The notes beneath the pieces were generated by a model. That model did not search any database. It saw only the letters and a program-made list of their open reading frames with translations, and was not told the origin of the DNA. A program made the position numbers and the translations under genes. A DNA stretch of 64,000 nt from Perkinsus marinus ATCC 50983 (Eukaryota > Perkinsozoa > Perkinsida > Perkinsidae), in NCBI RefSeq assembly GCF_000006405.1, contig NW_003209345.1, forward strand, positions 40,898-104,897. Direction: 5' to 3'. Shown one piece after another: positions 45,501 through 58,200 of the stretch (the first letter of the stretch is position 1; every line of letters starts with the position of its first letter).

Positions 45501-45780
45501 AAGAAAGCGCTTCCAAACGCCGACCTGGAAATCTCGTGTGTTCCCAGCGACCGGAGGGATCTCATGCGAGAACATCGACTGCCGAGTACGACCGGATGGG
45601 GCCATAGGAGGGAGTCGATAACAGGTTCGCTGAGGTGGGATGAGGGTCGAGGTATGCGGCTTTCCGAGCACCCATATGATCCACGATTCCTCGTCGTAAA
45701 TCGCTCTCGAGTGAACTCTTATAAAAGTCAAAGACTTGTATAGGAATTGCATGCCTTGACCTCCTAAGGAAAATGATCAC
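42561..45780 (-). CDS. FZR1: Cdh1/Fizzy-related WD40 activator of the anaphase-promoting complex
   Basis: Cdh1 recruits substrates to the APC/C ubiquitin ligase in late mitosis and G1. Minus-strand exons carry, N to C: a segment like the Cdh1 linker ([12 protein letters not shown]... [11 protein letters not shown], 45267-45058); the start of the propeller ([29 protein letters not shown], 44600-44470); IGHRQEV (about 43640) and [20 protein letters not shown] (about 43580); [20 protein letters not shown] (about 43120); [20 protein letters not shown] (about 42950); a [14 protein letters not shown] block (about 42740); and a C-terminus ending in VR at 42564, possibly equivalent to the IR tail. 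The N-terminal C-box was not found with certainty, and the exon chain between 44400 and 43650 is incomplete. Confidence 0.82.
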
Positions 45781-45830
45781 TGTCAGGAGAGAATACTACT
45801 CACGGAAAACACTATGTAGAGACAACTTGT

Positions 45831-45871
45831 CTCCGTATACTGCCTTGTCTGAGACAAGGCGGTATACGGAG
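45831..45871. repeat. 20-bp inverted repeat hairpin
   Basis: CTCCGTATACTGCCTTGTC pairs with GACAAGGCGGTATACGGAG around a 3-nt loop with one G-T pair. It lies just upstream of the Cdh1 gene on its 5' side and downstream of the orphan minus-strand gene. Confidence 0.75.
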
Positions 45872-46038
45872 AGAGCGACTACTGCAGCATCGAGGAACGA
45901 TAATGCAACATTCGCTGTTCTAGAGAAATCTATGAATCGATGGTCTAATACATAGATCACGGAGATCTGTATAGGGCACGACCAAGGCCCTTTCGGAGGG
46001 ATTCGGGAGATTTGCAGAAGTCCGAGTGGGATAACCGC

Positions 46039-47293
46039 CTAAGGCGAGGCTTGTGTAAAACGCACTACATATGATGGATGAGGGAGGCGCAAGCAGGCGT
46101 GAATGGATAGACCAGAGTTAAACATACTGTGATGCTTCAAAGGATGGTGACTGCTGGTAGGTATCACCAAAGGGTGATGATCGGGTGTATGCAGACTCAT
46201 GAGCGCCTTCATGTCAATCGAACCCGACTCGGGATTCAGTACCATGTACCTACGCTGGTCACAGTCACTGAGCAGCGGCAAGACTTGGGGTCATCCGAAT
46301 ACACGCTTTCCCGAGGACGTGCGTATTAGACACTAGACATACCCGTCTTCATAGGAGTGCCGACCTGGTACATCCGACCAAGGCAATCTAAGCATATCCT
46401 CAGGAGATTGAGTCCAGTGATGATCGTGCAAGTATCTACAAACTGCTGCTTCTGGAATGTTAGTGAGGGAGTTTCACCTCGTCCTCGCAGCATCGAACTG
46501 AATAGGAGCAGCTTGACTCAATTGATTGAGCATATGCAATGCACGTTGAGCTGACTTCACCGCGGTCTCAGCCTCCAACTACAGTCGTCGTCGTAGTTAG
46601 AAGATACTGGAAAAGGATGCTGACCTGACTCTTGAATGCCGCATTGTTCGCAGCGTATGCAGCGATTTTGGCCAGACCAGGTCCCTGTAGGCCGTACTTA
46701 GCATCATCATAGAGGATTGTCTTCGTCATGAGTGAATGACCGTCGAAAACATCCATTCTGATTGACAACAAGAGCAGCACTTTAGCTAGGAAATTGGTGG
46801 ATGACACGCCACACTGATTGAGTGCTTATATCGTATAGCTATGTTTGTGTTCGAAGGATCATCGTGGCTCATGTCACGGCACGCTGTACCTGAGTCGAAA
46901 GATGAAGATCATCCTCAAACTGCCAATACCGAGATGACTATGCTATCGCAATTAGACCCAACATGAGTTGCAGCAGCAACGGTTGGACGGACTTATACGA
47001 TGATCCTCATCAACGTTGCCTGCAGAGCGGAGATGAGCACATAGCTGAGGCTGCAGCTGCCGTACTACTCCCGAGAACTCGGGCGAGGAGTCTTGTGACC
47101 AATACTCCAACGGCTCGATAACAGATTCGGGGAGCTCCAGAGGCGTACTGGTACGTTGTTGCTTGTCCAGAAACTCTGGGAAATTATCCTCGAGTGGGAG
47201 CGTGTGCTCGCACTGTTTGATGATGACACTACGCCATCCCGACATCACTAACTTGCGATGCGTATAGGTTTGTGCACTTTCCTCACTGCCCAC
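46039..47293 (-). CDS. Orphan multi-exon gene, helical protein
   Basis: The candidate start at 47293 opens MGSEESAQTYTHRKLVMSGW (non-ATG at the frame edge; the true start may differ). It runs through NFPEFLDKQQRTSTPLELPE. Further minus-strand exons with consistent splice sites encode ILYDDAKYGLQGPGLAKIAA then YAANNAAFKSQ (46725-46640), LEAETAVKSAQRALHMLNQL (46590-46490), FVDTCTIITGLNLLRICLDC then LGRMYQVGTPMKTG (46440-46345) and YMVLNPESGSIDMKALMSLH (about 46240). The chain is predicted largely alpha-helical and soluble. I do not recognise the family. The regular introns and coding-like exons make a real gene likely. Confidence 0.5.
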
Positions 47294-48065
47294 CGAACTA
47301 GATCGTATGACATTATCTATCTTCTACAGCCAGTGAGCTGGCGGGCTCCAAGAACGAGAATGGAGCTCCGTGGGCTCGATTGGTATCATCCATGGCGAAT
47401 GCCTCACGGAGGAGCTCGTCATACTGTCTTGGTCTAACTACAGCAGACAACCTGTTCTAGAGTGTCCAAAGTCGGACACTCAAAGAGTACAGTGGAAATT
47501 ATCAATGTTACTGTACAGTACTACAATGTATCAAATAACAGCTATCGGATGCTACGACTGGCCGATTGCTCAGGATACCTCCCGCAAACTGGCCCCTCCC
47601 ATAGCCTCGTGATATCTACGGTAGTGCTAGCTCATCTCTCATCAAAGTATTGATGCCCAAGGTACGGGGATAAAGCCCGAGGCATCGTATCCTGCCCACC
47701 CTCTAGGGTGGGCACCTACGCCCTAGCGAGATGCAGCGGCACCTACGTCCTATACCCTAGCGTAGTATCATGCGAATGGCCGAGCTACCAGCTCCCGAGC
47801 CGATAGAAGCAATGACTGAAGTTTCCATTGAACCATCAATCTGATGAAAGAAACAATAGGAACTACCCCTCCACTTCTATTTGTAAAGCAAAACGATTTC
47901 ACATCCGGCGCTGTCGGATCTCGCTTCGCCATCGTAATCGACTCATGCGCATTTCACGATGGCCACCTAACGTCGGAGAAGGGAACTATGATGCTGAAAA
48001 GCAAGAAGTGCCGGTGCGGTTGTAGTTAGCATATTTCTCTCCTTTCCCGAGTTCGTCGTCTACTA
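47294..48065. other. Intergenic/unresolved, with a small GC-rich hairpin
   Basis: 47693-47714 is TGCCCACCCT-CT-AGGGTGGGCA, a perfect 10-bp stem. Just after it GCACCTACG occurs twice. A plus frame at 47844-48029 (LFVKQNDFTSGAVGSRFAIV) looks partly coding but is not placed in a gene. Confidence 0.35.
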
Positions 48066-49650
48066 TACATGATGTTCGGCTTGTTGTCTCGTCGTGCCTT
48101 GGGCCCAGCACTCCTCCGTCCGCTGTATCAGCGTGGCGTTATGGCTGCTTCTGGCAATACACTCAGGACTGCTATTCCCACTGGGTACATACCGTTGACT
48201 CATCGGCGATTCGCTGAGTTCTATCCGTTTGATCTCCAGTGATTTCATGCATCTCGAACTTCATTTGTTGGTGAGAATTTTGAGAAGTTCTCATTGGCTT
48301 CTGTATACCTTTATCCGACTTTGTATGTAAGCTCCTATAACACGTGAGGAAGCTCATGCACCCAGTTGAGGAAAGCGAGCATGAATTCCAATACTAGTCC
48401 GGTCAGCATCCTATTACAAAGGGTCGGCCCGATAGTCGTTATCAGGTGGTCCAACAATGGTTTTCGAGGCTTTGCCAGCATACCGCCAACTAAGCCGATA
48501 AGCTCTCTAACACCGGTGAATAACAACTCGATTGATACGGTCACGCAGAAGGTACTTCGTATGGAGTATCATTCTGATAGGAATATTCCCACTGGGTTGC
48601 AGGTTTCGGCCACCGGACTGCTCCCCGCATTTAAGTCCAAAATAGCCGAAGTTACTAACAAAAGTGCTATCTTTGAGGTAAGGGTCCTGTGATTCATTTT
48701 AACATCATTACTGTTGGGCCGAAGAGTCCAGGGACTACCTCGGACATTGATATTCGATGGCCGATAATCGTCTTATCAGATTTCTGTTGGAGTGGTTTTG
48801 GCTCAGTACAAGCAGATCTTCCTAAGCCTCATGCGGAACATCTTCCAATCCTTCAGACCGCTGCTGATCACCGTTATTATGGGTAGTATAAAATATTTAG
48901 CTCACCCCTATCCACTGACGCACTTGAGTCGTATGCCTACTGTGCCTCCGTTAGCTCTATTGAAGCGTACTATGTAGGATAGAATAGTCCCACCACTCCG
49001 CTTCTGCCACTGGTTGGCGCCAGTGTTGGCCCTCACATGTCCACCCTTGAGGGTTGCTGGTAGCCTTGGTGGTGGTTGTCTCTGTGGTGGTTAGGTAACA
49101 TGCTCAAGATGGCTGCATTCTTGATGCAATTCCCCGTATCGTTCTACTCAATCTTCTTTTTCGAAGTATTCTATGGGATGGCACAGTTGGCGATCAGCTT
49201 CGTCTTCGTGTGTTTCTTCCACAACGGCATGAGCCTCCAGACGCGAGTAAGGTCCGTATCGTTTTGGGTGTATGTTAGGTAACGTTCTTAAGATGGCTGC
49301 ATTTCTGCTCCAAATACCCATCGGCTTTTACTCCATCTTCATGTTCGAATGCTTTTATGGCATTTTCCAGCTAGGATTAAGTTTCGTCTTTGTGTGCTTC
49401 TTCCATAACGATATGAGTATGCAGTCGAGGGTAATAGGATAGAGGGTAGAGCTTTCGTTAGAATAAAGAGTAGAAACAGCAGGGCTGTGAGTCTTATTCG
49501 TAGTTGGTTCACCCGGGAAGGATGATAGTGGGATCTCGAAAAAGGGTCCAATACACCGCGCCATCTCTGTGCTCTTCCTTTTATCAGGCTCGACAACAAC
49601 TGCTTAGAACGATGAGCCGTAACTTGAGACGGTTCAAGCATATGATGTAG
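48066..49650 (+). CDS. Membrane-protein gene with two alternative tandem exons
   Basis: The 3' part is well supported. A stretch open from 48967 to 49059 (…LAPVLALTCPPLRVAG) ends at a GTAGCC donor in phase 1. Exon A (49095-49246) and exon B (49279-49430) are homologous, each 152 nt. They encode NMLKMAAFLMQFPVSFYSIF and NVLKMAAFLLQIPIGFYSIF, each continuing through a second hydrophobic stretch to FVCFFHN(G/D)MS. Both end in phase 0, matching the last exon 49588-49650 (ARQQLLRTMSRNLRRFKHMM, stop). Using both would break the frame. The 5' part is uncertain: an ATG at 48069 gives MFGLLSRRALGPALLRPLYQ, a mitochondrial-type presequence, but I could not join it to the rest. No family is assigned. 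Confidence 0.55.
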
Positions 49651-50090
49651 GAGCTGCGTTTGCTGGAGGAAGCGTTTTTCAAAGGCAGAATATCATTGAT
49701 GGCGATCCAGTTTCGTGTGGGAGATCAACAGGGCTTTGTGTTGGTGTCTACAGTGTGGCAAGTTTCAAGGGGACTGTCAGAATCATATAGAAGCGTCCAT
49801 TCGGAAAGAGCGGCTTCTGAGAAGAAGATGTATTGTATTGAATGCAGCTATTAACGGTGCACTCAAAACTCGAGTAGGGTTTATGACCTAACGAAAGGTT
49901 GTCGCCAGTGAACGCTCTGATGAAATCAGGGAGGCTCGAGGCAGGCACTTGATTGAACAGAACGAGTGATATTAGTTTCTATGCGCTGAGCCTCAACAAC
50001 TAAGAATCGGCACGTGGAACGAATTGTCAGGAAGTTTGTATTCTATTTTCTCGTACTAGCTACTTTCCATTAGTGAGCTCTGTGGTTTTC
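49651..50090. other. Intergenic, no gene seen
   Basis: Only short unrelated frames between the tandem-exon gene and WDR83. Confidence 0.4.
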
Positions 50091-52014
50091 ATGCCTTCAT
50101 TCTCATTGGAACGGCGACTGAAGGGGCACACACAGGTCGTCACCAGCGTGCGGTATAATCACAATGGGAGGTGAGTATAACGATGCAAGGTGTTCACCTA
50201 CAACCAGATGAGGAATCCTGAGACCTTCTAGGTACTGCATGAGCACTTCACAGGATCGCTCTATACGTCTATGGAACCCGTCTAGCACCGCATGCGAGCC
50301 CATTAAAACGTACACTGGCCCACACAATCGTGATGTTAATGACTGTTGTAAGTAGGGGGGTACTGAAGACGGGCCATGGCTCACACGGAATTAATCAACG
50401 TGGCTGTCCCAAGAAATACTCCTTCACTGATCGCTAGTATGTCAAGGTCTCCCGTGATTGGTGTCTTGGGGATCTGGAGGAATTGTGATGGAACGTTGAC
50501 ATACGTATAGAGTTTCTTAAGAACGTAGTAGTCACGTAGTATGAAGCAATACGCATGCATACGGCTGCATAGTCATCCTGGGGCACATCAGCTGAACTAG
50601 CCATACATTATCTCGCTCAGGTATGACGGACGACAATGCTAAGTTTGTCTCTGCTGGGGCCGACAAATATGTGTTCCTATGGGATGTGGCGACAGCAAAG
50701 ATTATTCGAAGATTTGCGCGACACCGTGGGCCGGTGAGTCTGAGATGTTTCGCTCTTTATCCCTTTCTCGCCATCATTACTTGTCTACGACTGTGCTGTT
50801 GTACTCGTGTGGCATTAGCTTTATTGTAAGCATGTATTTCCTTATGAACCTTTGGCAGGTGAACTGTTGTGATTTCGCGGGCCAAGAGCAGAACATACTC
50901 TTGACAGGGAGCAATGATAAAACTGTAATAATTGTTTCTGCTCGGTCTCGATCATACAGTTAGTCTCCTTCCGCTGATCACACTGCTATCCTGCTTCCAA
51001 CGTGGAGCACCTTTCGCTTGTTTATCTCCCGCGAGCTCTTCCTCACGATGAGTATATGGTTTTCGGTGTAGGTAATGTTGTGGGACTGGCGAGCATTCAC
51101 CAACAACAAGCCGCTACAGACATTAACAGAAGCGTATGATTCTGTGCAGGCCATCAAGGTCATCAACGAGTATGTGTCTTATGTGCTCTCGTCCTTGTTC
51201 GATACTTTCCTTATAGCATCTGTTAGCACCCCTGGGTCGAATCATATCATGTATCGACTCTCTCCTCAAGGTACGAGGTACTCACTGGAAGTCTGGACGG
51301 CTGCCTTCGACGTTATGACGTTCGCTATGGTCGGCTCACGGTTGACGAATTCGATGGGCAGTCGATCAGTTGTATATCAGCAAGTGATATTATTCATCTC
51401 TCCGAGATTCACGTCACATTAGAGGTTCTCAGGCTCTGATGCACGATATCTTCTACTCGGTATGCTCGATAGTGGCATACGACTAGTGGAGACACAGAGT
51501 GGTCGGGTCGTTAAGAACTACAAGGGCAAGCATGTCAATCGAAGCTACAAAATCTATTGTAAGCCTTTGTAAGCGATACTTGTGGGAATCATCATGGCAA
51601 CCCTTATGGCACAGAGAGAGCCGTTCTGCTGCGCCTTTACTCTCGATACGAACGCCACTTTAAGCCTGCATCTCCATAACTCGCAGGTACGTTTGACGGT
51701 TCCGAGAACCTTGTCCTCACTGGTTCGGAGGCAGGGAGTTTGGCGTGGTACGATGTAGCCGACGACGATTCAACTGGTGAGTGAAAGCGTTGTCGGGGCT
51801 TGGTACCAAGCTCGAGCATATAGGTCCTCCCGCTGTTGACTTTATCGTCGTAGGTTTTGTTACAGCACCAGCTAACAGCGGCGCAGTCCTATGCGTACGG
51901 TCTTTCGAGTCGCAAGTGCTGGCCACCACACAATCGGGTGAAATACTGGTCTACCATTCTGATCCTCAACAGTCCACTGAGCTGGGCCCGGCGCAGGCAA
52001 ACGTTTCTAAGTGA
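50091..52014 (+). CDS. WDR83: WD40 protein WDR83/MORG1-like
   Basis: WDR83 (MORG1) is a seven-bladed propeller that scaffolds MAPK signalling and is also found with spliceosomes. The start at 50091 gives MPSFSLERRLKGHTQVVTSV, the first repeat. Later exons encode STSQDRSIRLWNPSS (about 50250), KFVSAGADKYVFLWDVATAK then IIRRFARHRGP (50640-50735), VNCCDFAGQEQNILLTGSND (about 50870), KPLQTLTEAYDSVQAIKV (about 51110), RYDVRYGRLTVDEFDGQS-like sequence near 51320-51370, DARYLLLGMLDSGIRLVETQ (about 51440), ENLVLTGSEAGSLAWYDV (about 51710) and a last blade VLCVRSFESQVLATTQSGEI before the stop at 52014. The block order matches WDR83. Introns are short and GT-AG; several boundaries are approximate. Confidence 0.8.
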
Positions 52015-52989
52015 CACGCACACAGTATGCTTGAGTTGTCATTGTCTTGCTATAATATGGGCAATCCTCGTCGTATCCTGTAGGGAAGAAGAACGCATTT
52101 GTTCCTTGAAACGCCTCACCACATGCATGGATGGGTTCACGCTGACTACTTGGCTGTCGAGATTCACTTACACTCCAAAGCATAGTGATCTTGGTCATCT
52201 CAGCTTAACAAGATTGTCTCCCATCGATCGAGTTATTGATGCAAGGCTGACTATCTTGATGCTATTCAGAGTGATTATGTTCGCCGGGCAGCAGTAGGAG
52301 CCGTTGCCACACATGTGGTGAGAGGACTGCACATGGAAGAGAACATATCTTGTGCGGATTATATTATAGGCTGAGTGAATCAGAGATTTTTCCATGAAGT
52401 CATGAATCTCACTCGGCTTTATTTCCCGAAAGCTAGGGCATCACTTAACACGAGCTTTCACATGCTATACTACTTGAAACGTTCCGCATCGATCCGCATG
52501 CCATGCTATCCATGTTATCCTCTCGAGCGTGTGATACTCTATTTCGCTATATTGACGTCGGTTGAGCAAATGAGGCGGTGTACTGACATGTCCTGCTGCC
52601 GATGGAAAGGGTCTTTGAGGATCCTGATAATGTTTTACGGACTCGTATAGGCATAAACAATTGTATATCTGAGTACCATTGCTGATATAGTAATCAGCTC
52701 TATGTCGACTAATCCAGGCTCGAAGAGCCTTGCGCTAATGAAGGGATGCATCTGTTACTCCGAACCGTTACCACTAGCTTCTACTAGTCCGATAGGGCGA
52801 CGACTTGTCACTCACAAGCTCGGCCCGGGCTAGACGAGACGTTTCTAAATATGTAGGGTGTAATACGATCGGATTGTCATACGCGTAGATAGTACTTGTG
52901 CCACATCCACGCAATGCTAGCGTCGTGGAAGCTGTGACTATCGCTTCCAGAAGGAGGATACTGATTTGCTGTATAGTTTTGAATACTCT
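52015..52989. other. Unresolved interval, possible small gene
   Basis: Plus-strand coding-like pieces exist: ADYLDAIQSDYVRRAAVGAV (about 52240-52310) and LLETFRIDPHAMLSMLSSRA with CDTLFRYIDV (about 52465-52560, ending before GTTGAG). They may belong to one short helical protein, but start, stop and splicing are not established. Confidence 0.25.
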
Positions 52990-54556
52990 ATGTCCCCCTC
53001 CACCTATCTTGATGTCGACCCTAAGCTGGTTGACGTACTGAAGTTCGAAGGGATCAACTTCATTTTCACCTGGATCGGAGCTCTCGTTAGACTGGTACAT
53101 GGACTAATGTTGCCAAATGACCCAGTCGTTATCTTCTAGATTCTAGATGCAATCATGCTCGGTCTCCTCCCACTAGGATACACCATCTCCCGTGTATGGG
53201 CACGTATGCGACAACAAGCAGAGCCGCCTAAGGTTGTCTTGATAACAGGAGCGGGTGGTGAAGGTCTCGGAGCTATGCTCGCTTTACAGTAGCCCTAGTA
53301 GGCTAGGAAGGGCCCTACACCCCTGAGTCAGATACGCTGGACCATCTACTCGTAAGATCATCCTAACTGATGTCCATAGAGAGTCGCTTGAGGCTGTGGC
53401 GGAGGCTTGCCGCGCCAAAGGTGAGAACCTATTACTTCTCACAACTCCTCCAGTCCCACGGGACAAGGCTCTTTCGATTCTTCTTCTACTGCTACTACCA
53501 TTCTAAGCAGGCTGAGATCATTTGGATAGGTCGCAATGCAGGTACATCAGAAGTCGTGTTGGTCGAGGCAGATGTTTGTGATGAATCTGCCATGAGAGAA
53601 CTGGCACGTGCTCATTCTGATGTCGATCTGGTTATCGCTAATGCTGGTGAGCTCACGATAATAACTGTATGATATTTAATCGTTCAGGAGTGTCTGCCCA
53701 TACAGTTCCAGGAGTTAGTGCTGAGAGACCAACACTGTCCGTGACTGAATCATCGTCGAAGGTTTTAAGCATCAATGTGTTAGGTGTTATGAATACGGTA
53801 AGTATTTGCAAATGATGGTTTTTGATTGGACACTAGGGGAATGATCGTCTAATCTAAAACCATCCCGGTAGTTTTCCCATAATTTTCGTACGGATTTGCC
53901 GGCCGTGTAGAGAAATGATCGTCTTGTTTTCTGAACGGTTCTCACAGATACTTCCCTTCGTCGATCCGATGTGCAAACGTCGTAGCGGGCATCTAGTTAT
54001 AATATCGTCCATGGGTAATGATGCCTCTTGCTGGAGGTTGGCAGGAGAACATTCGGCATCGTCTACCAGGTTCGTATCTACCAACTGCTGCATCACCAGA
54101 ATACCACGCTAGCAAGGCTTGTGTCCGAGTTTATGGGGAGTCTCTGAGGGTCCTCCTCCGAGGTACCGGAGTCGATGTCACTGTTGTCTGTCCTGGATTC
54201 GTGAGTTCCGGCCGTGGGTTCGGAGGACAGCTTCTTGATCCACTCTAATGCAGGTGAAGACCCCAATGACCGATATCGCTGCAATGCGGCATGTCCATCC
54301 CCTCCCATTGATGGTGTCGGGCGAGGACGCAGCCCTCAAGTGTAAGCAAGGAATCGATGCTAACATGGCCGTCGTCAACTTTCCGGCCCCTGTAAGTTCC
54401 CTGATGGGCATTTCTTCAGCGTTTTTGATGTTGTTTTACGTGCAGCTACTGTGGATCACCGAGGCGGCAATGAGCTGGCCTTCTACCATTCGAGAACTGA
54501 TAATCCCGTGTCCTCCTGGAACTCAACTCTCCAGACTGGCCAGACTTGAGGCGTAG
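52990..54556 (+). CDS. Short-chain dehydrogenase/reductase with N-terminal membrane anchor
   Basis: Exon 1 (52990-53094) encodes MSPSTYLDVDPKLVDVLKFE then GINFIFTWIGALVRL. Exon 2 starts at 53140 after a 45-nt intron and adds the hydrophobic LDAIMLGLLPLGYTISRVWA, so the enzyme is probably membrane-anchored. SDR motifs follow: the cofactor loop VVLITGAGGEGLGAML, VEADVCDESAMRELA, VIANAG, VLSINVLGVMNT, HLVIISSMG, the catalytic Tyr-Lys pair in PEYHASKACVRVYGESL, and VTVVCPGFVKTPMT. A hydrophobic C-terminal helix (SAFLMLFYVQLLWITEAAMS) lies near 54420. The layout recalls lipid-metabolising ER enzymes such as 3-ketosphinganine reductase or 11-beta-HSD, but the substrate is not determinable. Six or more short introns; some boundaries are approximate. 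Confidence 0.8.
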
Positions 54557-55285
54557 GCATGGCTCCAGAGGTTGCCGGTTTTTAACAGTGTTACGTCTCA
54601 ACTAATCCCCACCTTTCTAAGATGTTTGCAATGTTCGGGTTAGTTCTTCGTAAATTGGATCCTAAGGGGAGTCATTCTTTGCGCAGGGGAGGAGAATCAC
54701 CTCGAGAGACAGACTATACTCACAAATCTGTGACGGGATCATCGGAAGACACAGCCGTAGTATGCGCGCCACAAGCAGTATTACTATAGTACACTATACC
54801 ATCTACCATTCACAGTACGGAGGTGTTACAAAAGGCATAGTATAAGGTGTATATACTCGTTGTCCTGTACGCGTCTGTGACCACAGTCTCTTGGACAAGT
54901 GGCGTTTTCTTTCGAACTTGCGTATATCCAGGTTATTGTTGCCTGTTCACTCGTCTATCAGTTGCGTGGGGAAGGGGTAACCATCAGCGACGGTAAACTG
55001 TGATCTTGGCTAACCACCAAGACTCGGTAGTCATGTCTGATCTCGTCCCGTAGTGGGTCGTGCGGTCCAGAGGACGTCGAGGCAGCGTGATATAGTGCAA
55101 ACAATTGATACAATTGATAGTGCGCTGCCAGTTTCGAAGAATCATTCACGATGCGTGGGATAACCTTCTCGCTCGCCTAGTAAGATACCATCGGGGGGTA
55201 TTGGTTAGGGACTACTCAGAGAAGACCGATGTCAATGTGAAGTGCCGGGGTAGAATCCTACGTTCGGTAGTGTTCGGTGACTAAC
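54557..55285. other. Intergenic, no gene seen
   Basis: Upstream region of the dynein gene. No frame with family resemblance on either strand. Confidence 0.5.
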
Positions 55286-58200
55286 ATGCCTACACCGTCG
55301 AGAGATCGGTCTAAGAATCAGCAGCTGAGATCTTCTTCAACATCACGCTTACCTCCGATAGAAGGAGCAAAGGAGTCTGGGGAGAAGAAAGTGGGAGCGA
55401 GACCAGCTATGCACATCTCAGATGCCGACCGATTGTACAGGTCTCTTTCGGTCTCCCAGAGGGCTTCAAGTCCAGGGGGATTGGACTTAACCTCGCAAGT
55501 CCACTCGTATCATCGAATGCCTTCCGTCATCTCGGCAGTGGTGATATGTGGAAGGTCCTTCCTCAACCTGCTGTGTCCTCGTGGAGGTCGTATTCATGTT
55601 AGGCGCCAGTCTCCAGACCAAAGAGTTTCTCGGCCTCCCACTCCCGCTCGCACTCCCTGGGCATTCATCATTCAGCTAGTTCGAACCGTCTGGGCAGGTC
55701 TAGTCGATCATCTGGTCCATTCTCGAGGAGCAAGTCTTCTGGCAGCACTGACGGGCTCGGTAGGATTCAAGTCTCTACAACCCCTATGGCTGATTATAGA
55801 TACCGAGCCCGTGAAGCGTCAACGCATACCGAAGCACATGAGATACATCAAACATCTCTACCTGGGCCCATTGTACTCCAAGAGTAGCGAAGACAGCAAG
55901 CGGAGATCTATCGATATCGACGCAATCTCTCTTCCGCTCACAAGTGTCCTGGTAAGATGCGCTCCGTATTGATGTTCCTCATGAACTTGCCTAGCGCCGC
56001 CACGATGACGATCTTGGCGAGGATGAGAAAGCTTATCGTGAGGCCGAGATGTTGAGAACAGGTCGCAGTCTCCTGATGTTGCAGCTAGTGAGTATCAGTC
56101 TTAGGTGATGATGCTATTGCTTTCTTCGCCAAGTATGGTGACAATGTACCCGTCAAGTTCATCTACTGCGCTAGAGCATCTAACATGATCAGCTTCCAGC
56201 CTTATGCAATCGAGGTGCTTTCACTCATGTTCGCTCATCAAGGGATTCACTGCTTGTCGCACTTCAGTGTGTATCGAAACAGTTTTCTCGAGCAACAGGA
56301 GCCGGAGATTCCCTGAGTGTGGTGCTCTCAAAACTCGCCGAGTAATTCGAGACATAGTGAAGCGTTACGGATTGTTTTGGGTGTTGAAGATATTTCATCG
56401 TCACCCCGCCTGGCATCCTCCATGTGGTTAATTGCCGCGATGACCCTACTGAGTTTACGTCGAACTCTCAGTGGATGCACGAGAGTCGCACGTGAGAATT
56501 GAACCTTACCGGTCCACGGCTTGCCATGAGTTATGACTCATCATCAGGTTCAGCATTGTCTCCAAGCTGAGGTTTTTCCGTCACTACGTGAAGAACAAGT
56601 CCATCAGGGCCTGGCGTCAAAATGCTAATTATCGGCGCTTCAAGTCCCTACGATTCAAGTAGGTCCCTCTAGCTTTTGTCAGACTTCTGCCGCATGAGCG
56701 TAGGATTGAGGGATCTCCCTCTAACCGATCTAGACCTCTCACTCTCGGCAGTTTGAGTAGCACTGAGCTTGGTTTAACAATGACGGGCCGTTTTGATACA
56801 GCCACATTATTGATGTTCCTCGTGGATTGTTGACGATGTTTAGGCTCTCAAAGAGGCTGGTTTTACTGAGACCTTTACTGGCTCCTTATATTACCATGGT
56901 CAACGTCGTCTGTAATGGAGATATACAGCAGGACACGAGACTCTTATATGGACCGCCCAGTCAAGGTATACCTTCGCACACCTCGAGATGGGGCATTCGT
57001 GGTTCTCAGGGTCAGGTTACCAGACGTATATGATCCAGGATTTCCTTAAGATGCAAGAGTCACGTAGATATCAGGAAGTCGATGCCGACGTGAAAGCCTT
57101 GGAGGCCGCCGTGGACGATATCTCTGATTGGATTGGGGAGTTAGTGAATAAGGTGGAAGCTCAAAATGGCCTCTTGAGCATCGTAGGGCTTGTGCAGGTT
57201 GAAGCCTTACAGGAGGACACCAAGGAGGGCGTTATCGACCCATCCCTCCTTGGGAACTCCTGGAACGAACGAAGCGCTAAGTCGTTGGTACGGTTGCACA
57301 AGAAGAATATGTTGCTCTCGAGAAGTTGAGTTACTCAGGTACAGCAGAGAAAGTTGAGGGAAATTCTAGCAGCGAGGAAGAAGCTGGCTCGGCAAGAGAA
57401 GAAATTGCTATGGTTCGTGATCAGGCTTGTAGAGCAACAACTTAGAAGCGCATTGATAGGCGTTGCTATTGCCTCGGTATCAGTGTTTCAGTCTTCTGGT
57501 TACTTGGAGCTCCCATTGTAGGTGCGAGAGTTCTGTTCACTACTCGCCGCGGGAGCTGAGCTGTCTCTCCCTGGCTTCATGTGCATGCTCTCTTCCTATC
57601 GTGGCGGCGTTAAGAAGCTACTGCCCCCCGAGAAAGAAATTCAGGTAGCGTCAGCGCACATGGTGACTCTTGCAGTGTTTGGTTGTTTTAGGTACGCCCA
57701 CTGTTTTCGCTAACCGTGGAGTTCCGCAAGAAAAGTGTGATGGAGAGATCAGGCTTGGACGGCCTCATTTTCCACCCCAGTCGGTCGGACTTCGAGGAGG
57801 GAGTGAGGAAGTTTTGGGAAGGAGTGTTGGAGGCATTGAATAGAGTCCCCAATTTAGGCGTGAAAAAGTAAGTAAGTTGACGCTCCTGCCAATGATGATG
57901 CACGGTCTGACAGTTCGGACGAGTTGCCCAAACCAGAAGGGCGCCTGAAGCTGTCCCTTATGAGAGGAAGACCAGTGTCTGATGTTGTCAATAGGATACA
58001 CGAGTTCAAGAGGTATGTGGCTGCGGTCAGCATGACAGCTGAGCTCAGTTCATAAGGTATATCAAGTATATGTCGGGTAAGGTGTTGGGAGATGTGGAGG
58101 CCGCAATTGAATATAGCTTGGCTCAGTATGTCCCGGCGAGGATTGTATTTGACTACGGAAACGAGTGGGACGAGGATCAGTGAGTTTACCCTATCGCTAG

